The notes under the pieces are model-generated. The model was not told where the DNA came from. It ran no database searches and saw only the letters and a list, made by a program, of their open reading frames with translations. Shown here piece after piece: positions 57,197 through 64,000 of a DNA stretch of 64,000 bases. A program made the translations under genes and the position numbers. How positions within the stretch are numbered: the first letter of the stretch is position 1; every line of letters begins with the position of its first letter. This DNA comes from Chloranthus sessilifolius (taxonomy: Eukaryota; Streptophyta; Magnoliopsida; Chloranthales; Chloranthaceae), in assembly GCA_021018995.1 (NCBI GenBank), contig CM037584.1:171076317-171140316 (forward strand), read 5' to 3'.

Positions 57197-57396
57197 TTAT
57201 AGATCATTTGAACATCATTCTTGGTGCTACAGCAGAACACAAAATCCGGGTTGGGAAAAGAGGAACATGAAATGGGCAGTTTGGGCATTTGATCAGATAA
57301 GGACGTTTATTATGGTCAAGTATTAGGTTTGGATACTGAGGGTATATGAGTCATTTTGCATCATTGAACTTTTTGCGCTTCCACCGTGGTGGATGG

Positions 57397-57421
57397 AGAG
57401 AGAGAGAGAGAGAGAGAGAGA
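57397..57421. repeat. (GA)n microsatellite
   Basis: About 12 GA units. The flanking 57.2-58.3 kb has TAGGCCCGTTTTGGCGTGC (57649) and an inverted ATGCCAAACACACCCCTA (57733), perhaps a 100-bp MITE. Otherwise nothing recognised. Confidence 0.8.
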
Positions 57422-58382
57422 AAAGCCTAACGCATCAAGCACCGACGAAACTCTGATAGGACGAGTAGAGCCACGTCAGAGTCACCACAAGTCCAAGCAA
57501 TTTATATACCATGTTGCCTAGCAATATAGAAGATGGTAGTGCCCCATCTCTAACCACTGATGATGTATGTTCAGAATGATCGAAACCGTTTAATTAATCT
57601 TCCTATTTTGGATGGGTGATATTCTTAGACTTTGGGGACTTCCTATAGATTTAGGCCCGTTTTGGCGTGCACGCATTCATCAGCTCCAGGCGGGAGCGTG
57701 CTGCAAGAGCTGCCTGAGGGAGCAAGGAGCACATGCCAAACACACCCCTAGGAACTTGTGCAGAATAAGCCACGGCTCATTGAAGACTCGTGCGTGGCAA
57801 TGAGCCGACTCTTGTCAGCTCTTTAATTCCCAAAAGAACTCGCAAACGAAGGAAAAGATCAAAAAATGTAAACGCTACCTTATAAGTCAACAACTCAGGT
57901 TCAGAGTGATTCTATACTCTCGAACGAGTCCTTAGAAAATGTACAAATATTTTTAAGGTCAAATAAGTTAAAAGGTCAAAAATATAACTTTGCATATTTA
58001 AATTCTCGTAAATAGTTGTGTATCTCTTGAGGCTGAGTAATTTAGCAGAAGGAAATTGACCCAAGCACTTTTAGAAGTGCTCGGGTCTGGCACCTATTAC
58101 AAACCCATTAAAATTATAGATATTTAAGCGGGTTATGTCTCTCTGTCCTAAGATTTCAAGGCATGGTACAGTAAAGAGGTGGACCATCTTATGAAAAGGT
58201 CCTCATACTCGAAAATAAGAGGGGGCCCTTATAGATGCTTGTCGAGCAAAAGATCAAATATAAAATAGTGGTTGACAATTAATTTGACGGTCCAATTAAA
58301 AGGTCATATGCACCAAATAATTAATGGTTGCGAAGAAAGAGAGTAAATATTATGTTAGGTGTTGCTCAACTACCGTCAAGAG

Positions 58383-58629
58383 CAAGGATCAAAATTTTGG
58401 GGATCGGATACGTATCGTTTGAGCTCAAAATCGATACGTATTGGACGATACATAACGAAATAGTAAAATATTGGATGATACGTATCGGAATAGTAAAATA
58501 TCAATATATCGTCCAGGCTTATACATACAAAATGGCGATTCGGTACATTAAATGTATCGTATCGTCTAAGTCTAATACCAATACGTATCGTCCGATACGT
58601 ATCGGTATCGAGCAAAATTTTGACCCATT
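58383..58629. mobile_element. C-family hAT-type MITE
   Basis: Ends CAAGGATCAAAATTTTGG and (reverse) AATGGGTCAAAATTTTG. Flanks GTCAAGAG/GTCAGGAG (7 of 8). GATACGTATCGG, CGTCCGATACG words. Confidence 0.82.
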
Positions 58630-58662
58630 GTCAGGAGTTGGTTTTAGTGCAGCTGTGCAAGG

Positions 58663-58795
58663 CAAGGATCAAAATAGTGGATTTCGTTTCAATTTCGGTC
58701 ATGATTGAAACTAAAATTTTGAATGAAATTTTCCCTTTAATACATTTTAGAACTGAAATTTAAGTTCTCGATTTCAGCCGAAATTTTGATCCATG
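58663..58795. mobile_element. A-family hAT-type MITE
   Basis: Ends CAAGGATCAAAATAGTGG and (reverse) CATGGATCAAAATTTCGG. Flanks GTGCAAGG/GTGCAGGT (6 of 8). Only 33 bp from the C-type copy. Confidence 0.72.
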
Positions 58796-59589
58796 GTGCA
58801 GGTGCAATGACTATATCTAACCAGATTGAATTGGATTTCGAATTCAACAACATCTGTAACCTTTGGATGTGAAAGAATCTTGACTTTTATGTTTTTCACT
58901 TTTTATAGGATGATATGCATTCAAAATTATAATGAGTTATAATATTAGTGAAAAATACTTTCTCAGTAGAATATTGAAATTTTAAATTTATTTTTAGGCA
59001 ATATACATCAAGGTGTCAAACTCGGACTTAGTCTATCGAGGACCAATACGTACCGATTAATACTAATGTAAAATATTAGTGATGGACACCTAATTGTATC
59101 GATTAATACTAATGTTAAATATTAGTGATGGACACCTAATTTGTATTAAAGTAAGCTTGGATTTTTAGACATTGGATTATAAGGTTGACTCTTTGAGGTC
59201 TTGGTAAGCTTCTAGAGCTTTTGAAAAAGCTGACTACCACGAATGAAGTGGGGGTCAGCGTGTGCCATATTTTCATGACTTCATAACCTTTGTGATTGGC
59301 CCAATTTGTTTTTGTCGAGATTCACCCACGACAACTCACTTTTATAACATTTTTATCAATTTTAAGATTTTTTATTTTTATTTATTTATTTATTTTTCAG
59401 CATGAAATTTGAACTCCTGACTTCAACGCCACATGCCTGTCAATAATGGTGCAAAAAAAAAAAAATCGTGAAAATTGACCAAAAATCGAGCCTTACGAAC
59501 TGGCTCAAACCCGATTGAAAATAGAGACCGAATGGATTCGGCCCGATTCGATTTTGGTTTTGGCACCCAAAAATAAAAAATCTTCTAGG

Positions 59590-59857
59590 CATAGTGCCAA
59601 ATTTCGCCGAAATTCGGCAAAATTTCGCGAAATGGGGGTCAAACGAAAATTTTGGGAAAATTTCGGTTTTCGGTATTTTTCGGTAAATTTCAATATTTTT
59701 CGGTAAATTTTTTAAAAATATTTTTAAAAATATTAAATATATATTTTTAATCCCCGAAACTTTCCCGAAATTTTTCCAAAAAGTATCGAAATCAATCCGA
59801 AATGTACCAAAAGGACCTCCCATCGAAAAATTCCCAAAAACAAAATTTGTCACTATG
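59590..59857. mobile_element. D-family hAT-type MITE
   Basis: Ends CATAGTGCCAAATTTCGCC and (reverse) CATAGTGACAAATTTTG. Perfect 8-bp duplication CTTCTAGG (59582-59589, 59858-59865). AATTTCGG, TTCGGTAAATTT words. It sits inside an older CGGTTCGG-word element spanning about 59490-60105. Confidence 0.86.
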
Positions 59858-60554
59858 CTTCTAGGTAAGGTGAGTAAGCTGAAAAAAAATTAAAAAAACA
59901 AACAAATTAAAAAAATAAAGAAAAACCAAAAATTAAAAATCGAACTAACTAAAACCGAATTTGGATTGGTTCGGTTCAATTTCCGTTTGGGGGTTGAAAA
60001 GTTCGATTAACCGAAACATTTCAGTTAGGGTCCGATTTTGTAAAAACCAACCCGAAAACCAGAATTTCGGTTGCGGTTGGGTTTGATTAACTGCACCCCT
60101 ACTCAGGGACTTAATCCCCGAAGCAAAAATCCAATCCAAGCATTTTAATTAGAACCTATCTTAACCAAAAAATCAAGCCTATAACTTTATAAGGCTGCGT
60201 TTGGAAATGTGGATTTGGATTTGGATCTCCAAAATCCAAATCCACAGTTTGATTCCCCATTTTTGTGTTTGAATTTAGATTTGGTAAATCCACCGGAATT
60301 TAGAAATCAATGACTATATTGTAAAAACGTGGATTTGTAAATGACACCTCTTAGGCGTTATTTGAAAATCCAAATCTTACACCAACATATAATTGGTTAT
60401 ATTTAGTGAATAAAAAATTGTTACCCAGTGTTATCATAGGTACGATTCGACCTGATACCGAAACCGACCCGTACCGATAGTACCCAACCCGAATTAAAAA
60501 GAATTGAATTGGGATGAACCGGTGTTATCATAGGTACGATTCGACCTAGTACCG

Positions 60555-60775
60555 AAACTGACCCGAACCGATGGTACCTAACCCGAATTAAACCGAACTG
60601 AATCGGGCTGAACCGGTAGTAAATGGACCGAATTGAATAGGTACCAGACCAAACCAGACTCGACCCGAACCGATGGTACCTAACTCGAATTAAACCGAAC
60701 TGAATCGGGCTGAACCGGTAGTAAATGGACCGAATTGAATGGGTACCAGACCAAACCAGACTCGACCCAACCCGA
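60555..60775. repeat. Tandem duplication of about 107 bp
   Basis: ACCCGAACCGATGGTACCTA, AACCGAACTGAATCGGGCTG, AACCGGTAGTAAATGGACCG and CAGACCAAACCAGACTCGAC occur twice nearly unchanged, so this is a young duplication. Confidence 0.85.
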
Positions 60776-60845
60776 ACTGACCCAATCCAAGTTTAATTAG
60801 TTTCTGGAACGGCTAAAAAATTAGCTATTAGGCTGCAACAACTAG

Positions 60846-61305
60846 TTTATGGTCGTTGTAGCCCACCTTTGTATAGTGCACTTTAGGTGCAACTAGAAAA
60901 TTATTAGTTGCACTCATTAAAATTTTTTTTTTTTTGCTTTTTGTTTCTATCTATGCAGCCCACCTTTGTGCAGTGCACATGAGTGCAACTAGGGAATTTC
61001 TAATTGCACCCTTTTTGGTTTTTTTTTAAAAGTTTTTTTTATCTCTTTTTGCAGCTCACCTTTGTACGGTACACCTTAGGTGTAACCAAGAAATTGCTAG
61101 TTGCATCCGTTTTCCCTCTATTTTTATTTTTATTTTTGCAGCCCACCTTTGTAGATCACATCTTGGGTGCAACTAGAAAATTGCTAGTTACATCCATTTT
61201 CGATTTTCCCCTATTAATTTTTTTGTTCTGTTTTTGCAGCCCACCTTTGTAAATGCACTTTAGGTGCAATCAAAAAATTTTTGGTTACACCCATTTTCAT
61301 TTTTT
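60846..61305. repeat. Minisatellite, five units of 85-105 bp
   Basis: Each unit has GCAGCCCACCTTTGTA, TGCACTTTAGGTGCAACTAG, AAAATTGCTAGTTGCA and CCATTTT plus a T-rich spacer. Part of each unit is palindromic (GGTGCAACTAG...CTAGTTGCACC). Confidence 0.88.
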
Positions 61306-61840
61306 TTTCTCTTGAACCCAAACCTAACCGAACTGAACACCGAAAAATTCGGTTTCAGTTCGGGAACGGTTTATGCGTTAGAGGAATTTGGTGTACCGAA
61401 TCCAATACTTATATATTTCAGTTTAGTTTCGATTTGTGGTGTACCAATCCGAAAACCAAAAAAATCGGATTCGGTTCAATTCAGTATACTGAATTTGCAT
61501 CTCTACCTATATAAAATGAAGGAAACCAATGAAATATAAATTCTTTTTATAAAAACAGATAGTCAAATGAAGTATCTATAAATCCTTGGGCCAAATCTTA
61601 AGGTAATACTTAAGCATCCAAACAAGAAATTTGCAAATCTAAATATTTTAAATTCTAAATTTGAAATGCTTGAATTTGAATTACTTGAATTTAAAATCCT
61701 CAAATCTAAATCTACGTTCTCAAACGCAGCCTAAGAGCTTTGAAATCATCTGACTGGTATGCTTTAGAATTAATCAGTGAAAAAAATATTCACAACAGTC
61801 CGTATTAGCATTCATAAATTGGATGGGTCAAATCCTCCAA

Positions 61841-62127
61841 GAGCATCTCCAGCAAGGATAACTTAATTTCAATAGTTAAAACTGTTATTAAAAGAATAGC
61901 TAAAGCTCTCTTTTAATTATATTTTATTAATAACAAATGGAGTAAAATTTGCTAAAGCTCTCTTTTAATTATATTTAACAAATGGAGTAAAATTTGTTAT
62001 TAATAGCAGTGAAGAGGGACTCGCCAAAAATGGCGAATCTGCTGGACCCAGAATCTAGCTCTTCAATTGCCAAAATTGAGATTTTGCTGCGTTTTTGTAC
62101 TTATAGAGAATCTGATGCAGATGCTCT
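61841..62127. mobile_element. MITE with GAGCATCTCCAGCA ends (possibly Harbinger-like)
   Basis: Ends GAGCATCTCCAGCA and (reverse) GAGCATCTGCATCA, flanked by CAA/TAA, compatible with a 3-bp TAA duplication. Contains a 65-bp internal tandem duplication (GCTAAAGCTCTCTTTTAATT twice). Confidence 0.55.
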
Positions 62128-62233
62128 AATGATTATAATCTACCTTTGATGTGGGTTAGATGCATTGCATTGGTAAAGTAAAATGCCATTGTGCTACAAA
62201 TTGGGGTCGCCAAGCCATATTATTGAAGGACAC

Positions 62234-62534
62234 CAAGGTATCAAAAATCAGTCGATACCGGTACATATCGGCGATACATATTAATTTTTCAGTAAGGCAA
62301 TATGTATGGATTTTTTAGTAAAGCGATAGTATCGGTATCCCAATTTGGGTATCAGATACCGTATCTGCCAATACGTATCGGGTATCTGCCGATAGGTCTC
62401 GGTTTCAATTGAGACATTGAGTTTTTTTTTTTATTTTTTTAAAAATAGGCCAATATATCTGTATTGGTATTGGCCAAGTTGTATTGGTCTTGGAAAAACC
62501 GATATCCGAGACCGATATCGATTTTGATACCTTG
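62234..62534. mobile_element. B-family hAT-type MITE
   Basis: Ends CAAGGTATCAAAAATC and (reverse) CAAGGTATCAAAATCG. Words GATACC, TATCGG, CCGATA. Flanking 8-mers do not match; instead ACAC/GTGT extends the inverted repeat by four bases. Confidence 0.75.
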
Positions 62535-62548
62535 GTGTTATATAATCG

Positions 62549-62722
62549 CCAATTTTTGGTAGATAATTTTGCAAACACTTATGTGGCGTGATGAAATTGC
62601 CTGTACAAATAGTGGGGCCGAAACATTTCAGCCAATTACGTCACGCCACAAAAGTTGTCTGCAATGCAGCCAATTAAGTCACACCACATTAGTTGTCTGC
62701 AAAATTGTCTACTAAAAATTAT
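62549..62722. mobile_element. M-family foldback MITE, second copy
   Basis: Arms TTTTTGGTAGATAATTTTGC and GCAAAATTGTCTACTAAAAA; middle ATGTGGCGTGATGAAATTG with TACGTCACGCCACA. The right arm module TTGTCTGCAA..GCCAATTAAGTCAC is duplicated. Confidence 0.65.
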
Positions 62723-62772
62723 TCACCGTTTATATTTTTTCGATTTTGTTTTGATTTCTTGGTCCGGGTAAG

Positions 62773-62963
62773 CATAGTCACCAAGTCGGGGTTTGACAAT
62801 GATTCGGCGAAGTTAAACTTCGGAAAAATTCGGCTAAATTTGAGAACATTCACGATTTTTTACAAATTGGCCGAAATTTTAAAAAAATTGTAAATAATTC
62901 GGGATTAATTTGTAGAGTCCAAAATTCACAAATTATTCATAAAAATTTAAGGAGACACCCATG
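62773..62963. mobile_element. D-family hAT-type MITE
   Basis: Left end CATAGTCACCAAGTCGGGG. Right end CATGGGTGTCTCC in reverse. Flanks CGGGTAAG/CTGGTAAG (7 of 8). ATTCGGC words. Confidence 0.75.
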
Positions 62964-63539
62964 CTGGTAAGTAGGAGTGTCTTGTTATGGGTGAAGTTGT
63001 TCTCGATCGACGGTACGTAGTAACATTTCAGGAGACACCCATCATCTGGATGGTTAAGACCAACCGATGTGCTATGATGCAAACAAAGATTGTACTATGG
63101 TAGTTTGTAGTGTTATTTTGAAAACGGGATATTGACTCTCATGACTGCCTTTAAATAGATTATTTTGTTTCTGTGCACGTATTTTAAGTGTCATGTTATC
63201 ATTGACACCTTTTTAAAGGGAAAAAATACACTTATTAGATGATTTTAATTATTCAATTAGTACATTTTAATTTCAATCAGTAACAGAATATAAACAATCA
63301 TCCATTTTTAGAGTGTATAGATCATATGATTCTGTTGATAAAATTTAGTATTAATAATGGTTTCGAGGTATGTAACTCACTACGCTGTCTTAAAAGATAA
63401 TAGATGTCCTCACTCTGTTGAATAAATAAAGATGTATTAAAGTTTTCAAGGAATCTGCCTTCAAAATACAACAAAGCTCGGTCTTGTTAAGAATCATATG
63501 TTCTTTTTAAAATTGCATTTTTTAGAGAAAGAACCTGTT

Positions 63540-64000
63540 ACACAGATTTTCTAATATATAAAAAGATTCATAAAAATTAAGAACATAAGAAGAAGAGAAA
63601 TGTATGTTATTATTTCTATTGTGTCTTGTATGTCTTGTATTGTTCTAATAAAGATCTCATCTCTATTTATAGAGGAAATTATTTTTGTGTCTTTTAAGAT
63701 AGCGTAAAAAATAAATTGATTTCACTTGTGTCTTTAGATAAAAGATAAATCGATTTCACTTGTGTCTTTTCAGGGAGTTGTATCTTTTTAGATAACAGTA
63801 AAAAGATAAGTCGATTTCACTTGTGACTTATTATATTTACAGTGAAGAGATACAAGATTTGTGTCTTTTCAATTAACGGTAAAAAAGATAAATCAAAATA
63901 TGAAAAAACATTTCTTTAGAGAAAAAACATTTCTTTAGAGAAAAAATGATTTTTTCAAATTTGTCATTGAATTATTATCAATATATAAAATTTATAAACT
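63540..64000 (-). repeat. LTR-like promoter end at the window edge
   Basis: On minus, CTATAAATAG (about 63662-63673) followed by GAACAATACAAGACATACAA looks like an LTR core promoter. To its right, GATAAATCGATTTCACTTGT with TGTCTTTT repeats about four times (63690-63830), like enhancer repeats. Truncated by the edge; family not named. Confidence 0.35.

Larger units (their letters stand above)
60192..61732. mobile_element. 1.5-kb element with AGGCTGCGTTTG ends and internal repeats
   Basis: Inverted ends AGGCTGCGTTTG...CAAACGCAGCCT, extended by GGATTTGGATTTGGA against AAATCTAAATCTAC. Inside are GAACCGG/CGAATT word blocks (60428-60790, 61310-61505) and a five-unit minisatellite. No coding; target duplication not resolved. 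Confidence 0.6.

Noticed and set aside
60846-61305. CRISPR-like regular repeats
   Set aside because: Units are contiguous, diverged, 85-105 bp long and inside a plant transposon; no spacer-repeat structure.
62230-62538. ACACCAAGG...CCTTGGTGT as a longer terminus of the B-type copy
   Set aside because: Other B copies begin at CAAGG; the four extra paired bases are probably chance, and no matching 8-mers flank either choice.

Overview
This is nuclear DNA of a flowering plant. It is AT-rich, full of nested transposable elements and mostly non-coding. The one host gene I can support is an intron-rich, minus-strand gene for the single-copy AP2/ERF-type factor called Soloist in Arabidopsis (At4g13040). 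I cannot fix the species. The repeat content suits a large-intron angiosperm, but nothing seen narrows it further.

Host gene. Read right to left: a TATA box (40393-40400), a GA-rich 5'UTR exon (about 40189-40368), an intron of about 14.9 kb, a start-codon exon (25278-25320), then coding exons at 24372-24496, 21897-21981 and 4042-4222. All introns fit GT-AG and the phases join exactly. The AP2 domain is cut by an intron in exon 4042-4222, and its last part must lie left of base 1. About 144 codons are thus spread over more than 21 kb, and the transcription unit is probably over 36 kb.

Introns. The 17.7-kb intron (4223-21896) holds LINE-1 remnants, a tandem LTR-retrotransposon array (9656-16302: four LTRs, three internal regions, one 5-bp target duplication), and a copia remnant (16511-20928) that contains a 2.7-kb solo LTR, which in turn contains a hAT-type MITE. 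The 2.4-kb intron holds a 1.2-kb solo LTR with its own MITE. The 0.8-kb intron holds a 414-bp MITE. The 5'UTR intron holds a copia remnant carrying a solo LTR, a tandem duplication, many MITEs and a decayed 25S rRNA fragment.

Right part (40.4-64 kb). No host gene is recognisable. There is a 3.8-kb hAT-type element split by a 2.05-kb solo LTR (44852-48668), several foldback MITEs, a gypsy-type fragment with LTR, tRNA-Asp-type primer site and gag-like region (about 53150-56869), a 1.5-kb element packed with tandem repeats (60192-61732), and an LTR-like end at the right edge.

Main unusual signal. At least 20 short insertions share one design: ends of the type CAwGG.TCAAAA or CATAGTCACCAA, 8-bp target duplications (11 perfect, 7 with one mismatch), and bodies made of one short word repeated in both orientations. 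The word differs by family (TTTCGG, TATCGG, ATTCGG, AATCGG, ACTCGG, GTTCGG), but most share the core TCGG. Two are caught with an empty site in a duplicated neighbour. I read them as hAT-type MITEs, each family perhaps displaying arrays of its own transposase-binding word.
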